48,533 bases of DNA from JBBKXJ01 sp037969395 (GTDB lineage Bacteria; Pseudomonadota; Gammaproteobacteria; Pseudomonadales; JAUIET01), in the NCBI GenBank assembly GCA_037969395.1, contig JBBKXJ010000108.1, positions 1 to 48,533 on the forward strand, read 5' to 3'. Each line of letters begins with the position of its first letter. The stretch's first letter is position 1. Below, one piece after another: positions 24,209 through 32,337 of this stretch. Under the pieces are notes generated by a model that was not told where the DNA came from, ran no database searches, and worked only from the letters and a program-made list of their open reading frames with translations. A program made the position numbers and the translations under genes.

Positions 24209-25738
24209 TTATTTCACTGATTTCAGCAGCCCCTTCTCGGCACCATGCACCACCAGGCGGTTTCGTCCCTGAGCTTTGGCTTGGTACATAGCCTGATCAG
24301 CCGCATGCAGCAGCGCGGCACTGTGCTGAAAAACATGATGTTCGTCCAGACTCGCCAAACCGGCCGAGATGGTGATCTGTAGCGTTTCGCCTGACTCAAT
24401 AACAAGCTCTGTAGTACGAAACGCCTTCACTACGCGTTGACCCAACATGCTGGCCGTGTCTGAGTCTACCCCCGGTAGAATAATCACGAACTCTTCACCG
24501 CCGTAACGTGCCACGATGTCGGTATCGCGCGTGCTGAAATCGAGCAGGCGTGTTGCGTGGCACAATGCCTGGTCACCAACGGCGTGACCATGGCTGTCGT
24601 TGAGCTGCTTAAAGCGGTCTATATCGATAAAAATAAGGCTTAGCGGCCAATTGTGCTTGCGCGATGCATCAAATTCGTCGCTCAGTAGTGCATCCATATA
24701 GCTGCGATTATAGGCGCCGGTCAAGCCATCGCGCTTGCTCTCGGCTTCCATCACATGTACGCGCTCACGAATCGAATCCGTGACCTTTTGCGAATCATCC
24801 AATTGTTTGATCGCTTGCAGGCTGCGGGTTACCAGCACCTCCTTCGCCTCAGAAAGCAACGCGCCGACTTCAGCGTTTTCCAGCAGCTTTATGTCGAACA
24901 TCTCTTCTATCTCAGGCAGTTCTTCGGCTAACTGCTCGCCTATGCCGTCCATCCAGTCATCGGCCACAGACCAATAGGTTTGCGCACGTTCGTTAGCGGC
25001 CTGCCACTGTCGGCCCGGTTCCTGCGGTAGCAGCATATCGGCGATAAAACCCGATACGTTAACGGTTTGCAGCAGCGCGTGTTCGGCCTCGGTTGCCGCG
25101 GCAGGGTGTGCAAGATGACTGGCGCCGACCGCGTGCACCATGGGCTCGGGGAAGCGCCAGCGCGCCAGCAGCCACGCGCCAATGTCGGCGTGATCACTAT
25201 TCAACCGGTCTTTTTCGTAGGCACTTAGCGCCGGGTGATCGCGCTGCGTTAAGGGTTCCATTCCCTCGTAAAGATCAGGCGTCGCCTGGTCCAAGGCCAT
25301 GATGCCGATATCCTGCAGCAGGGCGGCTAAAAAGCATTCTTCGCTAGCGGCTTTGCTGGTTGACTTGGCAATGATGCGAGCCGCGCTGGCAGCCAGCAAT
25401 GAACGCCGCCAAAATAGTGTGAAGTCCAACCCGTTTTTCTTGTTGGAGCGCAGCGAGCTGACCAGCGAAAAGCTGAGCGCCAGCGTTAGAGTGGCATTCA
25501 GTCCAAGCAGCATAACGGCCTGGCGCAGGTTATCGCTCTGCCGCCGTTGACCATACAGGGGAGAATTAGCAATGCGCAGCAGCTTGCTTGTCAACGCCGG
25601 GTCCAAACCTACCGCATCAGCCACTTCGCCCATACCTGCCGCAGGATTTTGCGCCAGGTCAACAATTTGCGCCGCCGCCGCGGGCAAACTCGGCAGGTCG
25701 CGACAGGCCTCCAGCTTCTTTAAAAGGCGTTCGTCCAT
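24209..25738 (-). CDS. HDOD-GGDEF diguanylate cyclase
   Basis: A 509-residue soluble protein. The N-terminal HDOD domain (about 10-205; LPSLPAAAAQIVDLAQNP, LTSKLLRIANSPLYG, ALLQDIGIMALD) is a signalling module related to HD hydrolases but usually non-catalytic. A helical linker follows, then a C-terminal GGDEF domain (about 335-500) beginning KRDGLTGAYNRSYMD with active-site GGEEF and an RDTD inhibitory site five residues before it. c-di-GMP synthesis is expected; the HDOD signal is unknown. It is inserted on the minus strand inside the riboflavin cluster, at the place where ribBA usually lies, without obvious coupling to it. Confidence 0.9.
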   Translation of the reverse strand: MDERLLKKLEACRDLPSLPAAAAQIVDLAQNPAAGMGEVADAVGLDPALTSKLLRIANSPLYGQRRQSDNLRQAVMLLGLNATLTLALSFSLVSSLRSNKKNGLDFTLFWRRSLLAASAARIIAKSTSKAASEECFLAALLQDIGIMALDQATPDLYEGMEPLTQRDHPALSAYEKDRLNSDHADIGAWLLARWRFPEPMVHAVGASHLAHPAAATEAEHALLQTVNVSGFIADMLLPQEPGRQWQAANERAQTYWSVADDWMDGIGEQLAEELPEIEEMFDIKLLENAEVGALLSEAKEVLVTRSLQAIKQLDDSQKVTDSIRERVHVMEAESKRDGLTGAYNRSYMDALLSDEFDASRKHNWPLSLIFIDIDRFKQLNDSHGHAVGDQALCHATRLLDFSTRDTDIVARYGGEEFVIILPGVDSDTASMLGQRVVKAFRTTELVIESGETLQITISAGLASLDEHHVFQHSAALLHAADQAMYQAKAQGRNRLVVHGAEKGLLKSVK

Positions 25739-26101
25739 TGGCAGGGTTAACCTTATGTTACGTCGAATTGATTGCTTATTGTTACGCTAGCTCTAAGCAT
25801 GCTCAGATAAAATAAGTGCGCTACCTATCATAATAGTAAATATGCCGGACTTGAGCGCTATTTTTTTAAACAGAACGCAGGAAATAACTCATTTTTGCGA
25901 TCTGCGTTGGATCACAGTTCACAAAACGCTTACATTCACAGTGTTTTTCGTTCTTGTTTATAGCGCTTTGCCTTCTTATTTATAGCGCATTGCGCTAAAA
26001 CAACAGTACGCTTATCGCGAATTGATCGGTCATAGAGCACTTGTTTGCGTTATAGTTAGTTTACTGGTGGCGACGCCAGACCACTGTCTATCGCGACAGC
26101 G

Positions 26102-26126
26102 AGGCGCTCTTATAGGGCGCCTTTTT
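26102..26126 (+). terminator. Rho-independent terminator-like hairpin
   Basis: AGGCGC (26102-26107) pairs with GCGCCT (26117-26122), followed by TTTTTCG. Directly upstream are the hairpins TGGCGACGCCA and CTGTC-TATCGC-GACAG, so this terminates something short on the plus strand, although no coding gene ends here. Confidence 0.55.
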
Positions 26127-26145
26127 CGTTTCTGGCAGTAGAGTT

Positions 26146-26165
26146 TATCGCCAGTAGTGGCGATA
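26146..26165. other. Perfect hairpin upstream of ribH
   Basis: TATCGCCA-GTAG-TGGCGATA: eight-base stem, four-base loop, 130 bases before ribH and 20 bases after the terminator-like hairpin. It could be an operator or an RNA element. Confidence 0.45.
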
Positions 26166-26295
26166 GCAGGGGTCATATCTGCTCGCTCTGGTTAGAAAAT
26201 ACAGAAGTAACCGCGCGCTTGAAAACAAAACTGGGATAACAACTCATTCGGGTTTAAAATAGTCGCCAATTCATTTCTTGAGCAGTAAGCATTTC

Positions 26296-26778
26296 ATGAC
26301 CGCAATAGAAACGATAGAAGGCGATTTCTCCGCAGGCAACCATACGTTTGCACTGTTGGCCTCGCGTTTTAACTCCTTCGTCGTCGATAGTTTGGTGGCC
26401 GGCGCTGTTGATACGCTGCGCCGACATGGCGTAGCCGATAAAAACATCACACTTTACAAAGCGCCCGGCGCGTATGAGCTGCCATTGCTGGCCAGCAAAG
26501 TTGCTGCCAGCAACCGCCATGATGCGATCATCGCGTTGGGCGCGGTGATACGCGGCGGCACGCCACATTTTGAATACGTGGCAGGCGAATGCGTTAAGGG
26601 CTTATCGCAGGTTAGCCTGAACGCGACTATGCCGGTTGCCTTCGGAGTGTTAACTGTAGATAGCATCGAGCAGGCGATTGAACGAGCCGGCACCAAGGCC
26701 GGTAACAAGGGCGCCGAGGCCGCCGCGGGCGCGCTGGAAATGCTGAACTTGTTAGCAAAAATCCAAACTGGCGACTAG
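26296..26778 (+). CDS. ribH: 6,7-dimethyl-8-ribityllumazine synthase
   Basis: A 160-residue lumazine synthase, the penultimate riboflavin step. Visible are FNSFVVDSLVAGAVDTL, the PGAYELPL substrate loop, GAVIRGGTPHFEYVAGE with the catalytic histidine, and PVAFGVLTVDS with NKGAEAA. The frame extends six codons further to a TTG, but the ATG at 26296 gives the usual family length. In many genomes ribBA is directly upstream; here that gene is missing. nusB follows after 80 bp. Confidence 0.96.
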   Translation: MTAIETIEGDFSAGNHTFALLASRFNSFVVDSLVAGAVDTLRRHGVADKNITLYKAPGAYELPLLASKVAASNRHDAIIALGAVIRGGTPHFEYVAGECVKGLSQVSLNATMPVAFGVLTVDSIEQAIERAGTKAGNKGAEAAAGALEMLNLLAKIQTGD

Positions 26779-26858
26779 CGAGCAGCCACGTCACCTTTTT
26801 ACTGCAGTGTTAGCGAGCAATCGCTTTCGCTAGCAATACTCTCCGCGTTGAAATCCCC

Positions 26859-27311
26859 ATGAGCACACCCCATCAGAATCGCATCGCTGGCCGTAAAAAG
26901 GCACGGCACTACGCCATGCAGGCACTCTACAAGTGGCATATGACAGCCCACGACGCGGCGCAAATCGAAGCGGAGTTTCTAACCGAATACGATATGGCGC
27001 GAGTCGACACCGAGTATTTTCATACCTTGCTGCACGGCACCATCAATAAGAGCAACGAACTCACCCCACTATTTGCAGAGCATCTGGACAGGGAAGTGAC
27101 GGACCTTGACCCGGTAGAGCTTGCGCTGCTGCGGCTTGGTGTTTTCGAGTTACTGGAAAGCATAGAGGTGCCCTTTAAGGTGGTTATCAACGAGAACGTT
27201 AACCTCGCAAAAAAGTTTGGCGCCACTGACAGCCATAAATATATTAACGGCGTACTCGACAAAGTAGCGCAAACGCTGCGCAAGGTCGAGGTTGACAATG
27301 GCGCTGTCTGA
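26859..27311 (+). CDS. nusB: Transcription antitermination factor NusB
   Basis: A 150-residue all-helical protein that with NusE (S10) binds boxA in rRNA leaders. It begins with the basic RIAGRKKARHYAMQALYKWH helix and ends with the conserved VPFKVVINENVNLAKKFGATDSHKYINGVLDKVA block. Standard size. Its last 14 bases overlap thiL, so the two are coupled. Confidence 0.97.
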   Translation: MSTPHQNRIAGRKKARHYAMQALYKWHMTAHDAAQIEAEFLTEYDMARVDTEYFHTLLHGTINKSNELTPLFAEHLDREVTDLDPVELALLRLGVFELLESIEVPFKVVINENVNLAKKFGATDSHKYINGVLDKVAQTLRKVEVDNGAV

Positions 27312-28251
27312 GTTTGGCCTTATTCAGGACTATTTCGCCGATCTCGACCTGGGCTGTGCCCACGTAATACAGGGCGTGGGCGACGACTGTGCGCTATTGG
27401 CTGCCCCCAGGCCTGGCTGCGAGCTAGCAATTTCGACTGACACGCTCATTGGCGGCGTACATTTCCCCGGCCAGGCGCCCGCTAATTGCATCGCCGAACG
27501 TGCCCTGGCCGTGAACCTTAGTGACTTAAATGCCATGGGCGCTGAACCGTATGCGTTCACACTGTCAATCACCTTGCCAGCTGTCGACACTGACTGGCTG
27601 GCAGATTTCGCGCGCGGCCTGGGTAAGCAAGCGTTGGCCTACAATATTCCACTAGTGGGCGGCGACACCACCCGTGGTCCGCTGTCGATCACCATACATA
27701 TAATAGGTCAGCTGCCGCAGGGTCAGGCGCTGTTGCGTAGCGGTGCCAGTGTCGGTGATTCAATTTACGTTTCCGGTACGCTGGGTGATGCGGCCGCTGC
27801 GCTGCAGCTCATCAAAGCGGGCGAGCTCCACAATAGCGACGCCGCTTACTTGCTACACCGTTTCTACGCCCCCGAAATCGATTTTGTCCTTAGTACCGCG
27901 CTGCGTGGTATCGCGACCTCTGCCATTGATGTGTCTGATGGCCTGCTCGCTGATCTCAGGCATATATTGAACTCCAGCCGGGTAGGGGCAGTGATCAACG
28001 TTGATGACGTGCCACTGTCGCCGGAAATATTGCGTGTCGGTGGCGAACAGCAGGCGCTGGCGTGGGCGCTTGGCGGCGGCGACGATTATCGGCTGTGCTT
28101 TACCATGGCAGCTAAATACGCAAGTGCACTGCGGCGGCAAGGCTTGCAGTTAACGTGTATAGGCGAGATCGTGGCAGGTGATGGGTTGCGCTGCCAAACA
28201 GCGGATGGTAAGCAGTACCAGCCTGAGCGCAGTGGCTATTTGCACTTTTGA
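27298..28251 (+). CDS. thiL: Thiamine-monophosphate kinase
   Basis: A 317-residue ATP-dependent kinase making thiamine pyrophosphate from thiamine monophosphate. Motifs: GVGDDCALL near the N-terminus, ISTDTLIGGVHF, AVNLSDLNAMGAEP, LVGGDTTRGPLSIT, SAIDVSDGLLADL and GGGDDYRL. The ATG at 27298 is preferred over the TTG two codons earlier because MALSEFGLIQDYF fits the family N-terminus. It follows nusB with overlap; the usual next gene, pgpA, is replaced by a thermonuclease-family gene. Confidence 0.96.
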   Translation: MALSEFGLIQDYFADLDLGCAHVIQGVGDDCALLAAPRPGCELAISTDTLIGGVHFPGQAPANCIAERALAVNLSDLNAMGAEPYAFTLSITLPAVDTDWLADFARGLGKQALAYNIPLVGGDTTRGPLSITIHIIGQLPQGQALLRSGASVGDSIYVSGTLGDAAAALQLIKAGELHNSDAAYLLHRFYAPEIDFVLSTALRGIATSAIDVSDGLLADLRHILNSSRVGAVINVDDVPLSPEILRVGGEQQALAWALGGGDDYRLCFTMAAKYASALRRQGLQLTCIGEIVAGDGLRCQTADGKQYQPERSGYLHF

Positions 28252-28655
28252 CTAACACCAGCTGGAGGGTTATTGCCGTTATCCCGGCCTTTCTCGCGCT
28301 GCAATTGTTTGCCGCGCCTGGACAGCCGCGCACCGACGCGCCGTTCAGCGGTCAAGTACGCTACGTGGTAGACGGCGATAGCCTCTACTTGCACGGCGAA
28401 AAAAAGCAAATTCGGCTCTGGGGTATCAACGCCCCGGAGCGTAATCAACCCGGATACAAGCAAGCCACCAGAAAGCTGCGTTCACTGGTGTTAAACAAAC
28501 AGCTGAACTGTTATCTGCAGGATACCGACAAATACGGCCGCAGCGTGGCGCGCTGTGAAAATAAGGACGGGGAAGACATCAGTCGCAGCATGCTGGAGAG
28601 TGGTAAAGCTCTCGAATACTGCTGGTTTTCCAGGGGTTTTTACAAAAAATGTTGA
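28248..28655 (+). CDS. Secreted thermonuclease (SNase) family protein
   Basis: A 135-residue staphylococcal-nuclease-fold protein. A TTG start overlaps the thiL stop (TTGA). A hydrophobic N-terminal segment (about residues 8-22, VIAVIPAFLALQLFAA) looks like a signal peptide, so export to the periplasm or outside is likely. Core motifs match SNase: VVDGDSL (metal Asp), IRLWGINAPE (catalytic Arg and Glu; the second metal Asp of the SNase DTPE motif is Asn here) and KYGRSVARC (second catalytic Arg). It ends close to the convergent ALDH gene of the nucleoside locus, but its transcription comes from the nusB-thiL side. Confidence 0.82.
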   Translation: MTNTSWRVIAVIPAFLALQLFAAPGQPRTDAPFSGQVRYVVDGDSLYLHGEKKQIRLWGINAPERNQPGYKQATRKLRSLVLNKQLNCYLQDTDKYGRSVARCENKDGEDISRSMLESGKALEYCWFSRGFYKKC

Positions 28656-28663
28656 TCTAAAAC

Positions 28664-31078
28664 CTAATACCCTGCTTTGCCGCCGCTGGTTTCATCGCCG
28701 TAGGGCAACCAGATATTCTTCACTTGCGTGGCCTCCCGCAAGAAAAGGCGCCCTTCGCCTTCTGTAGGGGATAGCCAATCGCGAGCCTTACCGTAGTTCA
28801 CCCAGGTGCGTTTCACATTACTTGCAGAGTATTCCTCTACCGCCTTGCTGCCGTCCTGCGAACCGTGATACCAAATTGCGTCGACCTGGTGGTGCTCGGC
28901 GAGCACTTTGCCAAGCGCTTCGCGGTCACCGGTAACGAGGTTGACAACCCCTGCAGGTACATCCGAGGTCTCGAGGAGCTGGTAGAAATCCGTAGCTAAC
29001 AAAGGATAACGCTCTGAAGGCACCACCACAACGCGATTGCCCATCGCCACTGCTGGCAGCAACAGCGAAACAAAGGATAGTAGCGGCATAATGTCGGGGC
29101 AGATAATTCCCAGCACGCCAATCGGTTCGTTCACTGCCAGCGCGACGTTGCGAACAGGCGGTGCATGCACGCGGCCGTCGAACTTATCTGCCCAGGCGGC
29201 GTAACTAAACATGCGACTGATACTTGTCTCGATTTCGCGTTTCGCGTTGCGACGCGTGGCACCGGTCATGGAGGTCAGGCGCTGTGCAAATTCGTCCTCG
29301 CGGTAACCAATGTTTTCGGCCAGGTAATACAGAACCTGCGCCCGATTATGCGCTGTCGCCAGTGACCAACTCGCCGCCTTGTCGGCCGCGTCCACAGCAT
29401 CGCGGATATCCTTGCGATTGCCGTCGGCCACGCGCCCGGCATAGACGCCCTTGTGGTTAACAACAACGCGCGAATTGCCGCCATCGGCGCGCGTCTGCTT
29501 ACCACCGATATAGTGCTTTGCGGTTCTGTCTATTGCTGCCGCGTCGTGTGACAGTGCCAGCTCTTCTGCGGGTGCGTCGATGACATTGTCTATGTCGAGG
29601 GACTTACCATTGCTGGCTTGCAGGTATTCGTACATACCCTCTTTGCCCCCCTCGCGACCAAAGCCGGATTCGCGATAACCGCCGAAGCCGCAGGCTGCGT
29701 CAAACTGATTGCTGCTGTTAACCCAAACGACACCGGCCTTAATGCCGGCGGCGACCTGCAGCGCGCGGTTGATATTCTCCGACCATACGCTGGCAGCGAG
29801 TCCGTAGCGCACATTATTCGCAAGTACGATAGCCTCGTGCGCAGTGCGGAAGGTCAAGGCGGTGAGCACTGGCCCGAAGATTTCTTCCTGCGCTGCTGTG
29901 TTGCTGGTGGTTACGCTGGTTAAAAGAGTTGGTGGATAAAAACAACCCTCAGTCGGACATTCGATGGCCGGCTGCCATAATTTTGCCCCCTCGGCGACGC
30001 TTTTGGCTACCAAACTTTCAATGTGCTCAAGCTGTATGGGATCGACGATGGCACCCATGTCGACGGTCTTGTCCAGCGGGTCGCCAATGCGAAACTTTTG
30101 CAGCCGCTGTTTGACTTTTTCCAGCAAGCGTTCGCTAATGCCCTCCTGCACTAACAGCCGCGAGCCGGCGCAGCACACCTGGCCCTGGTTCAGCCAGATA
30201 GCGTCTACCAGGCCCTCAACCGTGCTGTCCAAGTCTGCGTCTTCGAACACAATGAAGGGCGATTTGCCGCCCAGTTCCAATGTGAGTTTCTTGCCGGAGC
30301 CCGCGGTCTGGCGACGAATTTGTTTACCCACGGCGGTTGAGCCGGTAAAGGCTATTTTAGCGACGTCGGGATGATTAACCAGATGCGTGCCGGTGTCTCC
30401 GGCGCCAGTGACAATATTAACCACCCCTGGCGGCAAACCAACTTCGTGACACAGTTCGGCGAAATACAGCGCGCTTAAGCTGGTATATTCCGCAGGCTTT
30501 AGCACCACGCAGTTACCCGCGGCAAGCGCCGGTGCAATTTTCCAGGCCAGCATCAGCAGCGGAAAATTCCATGGGATGATCTGGCCGACGACTCCCAGTG
30601 GAGCGTGGTTGGGAAATTCCTGCGCCAGTAATTGCGCCCAGCCGGCATGATAATAAAAATGCCGGGCTACCAGCGGCACGTCAATATCGCGTGTTTCACG
30701 AATCGTTTTACCATTGTCGAGGCTTTCCAGCACAGCCAGAAAGCGGCTGTTCTTTTGCACGGCTCTGGCCAGCGCATAAAGATATTTGGCGCGCTGATGG
30801 CCGCTTAATTCTGACCACTGAGGGAAAGCCTGCGTGGCGGCATCGACGGCGGCTGCCACGTCGTCTTCGCCGGCGGCAGCCAGGCGGCCAAGCGTTTCGC
30901 CCGTAGCCGGGTTACGGCTGATAATCGGTGTGGTCGCTGTTTTTGGCTGACACCATGCGCCGCCAATAAAAAGCTGGAAGCCGTTTTTATGTTGTTGTAG
31001 CCAGTCACGAACATAGTCAGACTGCTCCGCTGCCGGGCCATAATTCATGGTTTGGAAAATCTCCGCGACTTCGTTCAT
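28664..31078 (-). CDS. ALDH16-type two-domain aldehyde dehydrogenase
   Basis: An 804-residue protein with two ALDH units. The first (about 30-510) is complete: NAD-binding PWNFPLLMLAWKIAPALAAGNC, catalytic glutamate in TLELGGKSPF, catalytic cysteine in NQGQVCCAGSR, and EEIFGPVL. The second (about 525-804) is degenerate: it keeps NEPIGVLGIICPDIMPLLSF but lacks catalytic Cys and Glu motifs. This layout is that of the ALDH16 family, whose bacterial members are active through domain 1. Beside deoC, acetaldehyde from deoxyribose-5-phosphate cleavage is the obvious substrate (inference). ATG 31078 follows a TTGAGACA site; a TTG four codons upstream is an alternative start. Confidence 0.88.
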   Translation of the reverse strand: MNEVAEIFQTMNYGPAAEQSDYVRDWLQQHKNGFQLFIGGAWCQPKTATTPIISRNPATGETLGRLAAAGEDDVAAAVDAATQAFPQWSELSGHQRAKYLYALARAVQKNSRFLAVLESLDNGKTIRETRDIDVPLVARHFYYHAGWAQLLAQEFPNHAPLGVVGQIIPWNFPLLMLAWKIAPALAAGNCVVLKPAEYTSLSALYFAELCHEVGLPPGVVNIVTGAGDTGTHLVNHPDVAKIAFTGSTAVGKQIRRQTAGSGKKLTLELGGKSPFIVFEDADLDSTVEGLVDAIWLNQGQVCCAGSRLLVQEGISERLLEKVKQRLQKFRIGDPLDKTVDMGAIVDPIQLEHIESLVAKSVAEGAKLWQPAIECPTEGCFYPPTLLTSVTTSNTAAQEEIFGPVLTALTFRTAHEAIVLANNVRYGLAASVWSENINRALQVAAGIKAGVVWVNSSNQFDAACGFGGYRESGFGREGGKEGMYEYLQASNGKSLDIDNVIDAPAEELALSHDAAAIDRTAKHYIGGKQTRADGGNSRVVVNHKGVYAGRVADGNRKDIRDAVDAADKAASWSLATAHNRAQVLYYLAENIGYREDEFAQRLTSMTGATRRNAKREIETSISRMFSYAAWADKFDGRVHAPPVRNVALAVNEPIGVLGIICPDIMPLLSFVSLLLPAVAMGNRVVVVPSERYPLLATDFYQLLETSDVPAGVVNLVTGDREALGKVLAEHHQVDAIWYHGSQDGSKAVEEYSASNVKRTWVNYGKARDWLSPTEGEGRLFLREATQVKNIWLPYGDETSGGKAGY

Positions 31079-31120
31079 GGGCTGTCTCAATTGCGAATGT
31101 ACTGCAGTCTGTTGTTGCGG

Positions 31121-31246
31121 CGCTGAGGAGGCTCTATGCGCTGAAGGCTATTAACGCGCTGAAGGCTCTTTATGCGCTGAAGGCTCTTTATGCGCTGCAG
31201 GCTCCTAACGCGCTGCAGGCTCTCAACACGTTGCAGGCTCTCACTA
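31121..31246. repeat. Seven tandem copies of an 18-bp unit
   Basis: Units start at 31121, 31139, 31157, 31175, 31193, 31211 and 31229; the two central copies are identical (CGCTGAAGGCTCTTTATG), and the others vary mainly at CTGAAG/CTGCAG and in the last six bases. The array fills the space between the deoC stop (31251-31253, minus strand) and the ALDH start region. It shares ATAAAGAGC(C)TTCAGC (minus strand) with the 20309 array. Confidence 0.88.
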
Positions 31247-31250
31247 CCCC

Positions 31251-32285
31251 TCAAGCTAACGGTTGATGATAGCTTGCCGCGTAGCGGCCGGTAACAATAT
31301 GTTCCAGCTGCCGCTCAATATCGCCAAGCAGGCTGGAAGCGCCGAAACGGAACAATTGTGGGTTTAACCATTCGTTACCTAATTCCTCTTTGATCAGCAC
31401 CAGATAACTCAACGCCAGCTTGGCATGACTGATGCCGCCTGCCGGTTTGAAGCCAACGCGTTGTCCCGTGCGTTCAAAGTACTCGCGTAACATGCGTACC
31501 ATGATCAGGCTAACCGGCAAGGTGGCGTTTTCCTTCTCCATACCGGTAGAGGTTTTGATGAAGTCGGCGCCTGCCATCATACATACCATTGATGCTCGCC
31601 CGATAAGATTGCCGGAGCCCAACTCGCCAGTCGCAATAATGGCCTTTATGCGCGCGTCACCGCAGGCCACGCGGAACGCTTTGACTTCGTCGTACAGTGC
31701 CCGCCAGTTGCCGGTCAGGACATAGCGGCGACTGATGACAATATCAATCTCGCTGGCGCCTGCCTGTACTGAAAGTTCTATCTCCCGCAGCCGCGTCTCA
31801 AGCGGCGACAGACCCGCAGGAAACCCGGTAGATACCGCAGCTACCGGAATGCCCGAGCCCTGCAGCGCGTCTACCGCCGTTTCCAGCATGGCATGGTAGA
31901 CGCATACTGCACCGGTGGTAATGCCCATATCCGCAGCGCCTAGCGCTTGCAAGATATCGCGCCGCACCGGTTGGCGCGCCTTGGCGCATAGTCTGTGGAT
32001 ACGGCCAGGCGTGTCGTCGCCGACCAGGGAGGTGAGGTCAATACACGAGATCGCCTTCAACAACCATGCGGCCTGCCACTGGTTTTTGACCGTTCTACGC
32101 CCCGCCAGCGTTGCCACGCGGCGCTCAATGGCACTGAGATTAATGCGTACGTCCTGTACCCAATCGGCGTTGAAATCGGTGCCGGGGTTGCGAGGAATAT
32201 TATCAACGAGAGCAAGGTTAGGCGCAGCGTCATCTGGCCGACGGCCAGATTCTTTGTTTGTACCTGGTGTTGGTTTGTCTGCCAC
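31251..32285 (-). CDS. deoC: Deoxyribose-phosphate aldolase, eukaryote-like
   Basis: A 344-residue class I aldolase cleaving 2-deoxyribose-5-phosphate into glyceraldehyde-3-phosphate and acetaldehyde. Motifs: KNQWQAAWLLKAISCIDLTS, SLVGDDT, EIDIVISR, ADFIKTSTGMEKENAT with the Schiff-base lysine, and VGFKPAGGI with the second lysine. These resemble the animal DERA much more than the 250-residue E. coli DeoC. The frame is open to an ATG at 32381 inside the receptor gene, but the GTG at 32285, with GCGAGG five bases upstream and lying outside the receptor, is the better start. Downstream of the TonB receptor and upstream of ALDH16, probably one operon. Confidence 0.93.
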   Translation of the reverse strand: MADKPTPGTNKESGRRPDDAAPNLALVDNIPRNPGTDFNADWVQDVRINLSAIERRVATLAGRRTVKNQWQAAWLLKAISCIDLTSLVGDDTPGRIHRLCAKARQPVRRDILQALGAADMGITTGAVCVYHAMLETAVDALQGSGIPVAAVSTGFPAGLSPLETRLREIELSVQAGASEIDIVISRRYVLTGNWRALYDEVKAFRVACGDARIKAIIATGELGSGNLIGRASMVCMMAGADFIKTSTGMEKENATLPVSLIMVRMLREYFERTGQRVGFKPAGGISHAKLALSYLVLIKEELGNEWLNPQLFRFGASSLLGDIERQLEHIVTGRYAASYHQPLA

Positions 32286-32337
32286 CTTAACCTCGCTAGC
32301 GGCGTACGCTATATTGTCAATGCCTTTGCAGATAGCA

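Larger units (their letters stand above)
25739..26295. other. 557-bp non-coding stretch before ribH
   Basis: No credible gene; the sequence is more A/T-rich than its surroundings. It contains a repeated TTATAGCGC motif (about 25960 and 25980), a run of hairpins at about 26066-26126 ending in a terminator-like structure, and a perfect eight-base stem at 26146-26165. The conserved core of an FMN riboswitch was looked for and not seen. It must contain the promoter of ribH, and perhaps a small RNA. Confidence 0.6.

Noticed and set aside
25739..26295. FMN riboswitch upstream of ribH
   Set aside because: The conserved segments of the FMN element were not recognisable; only unrelated hairpins are seen.
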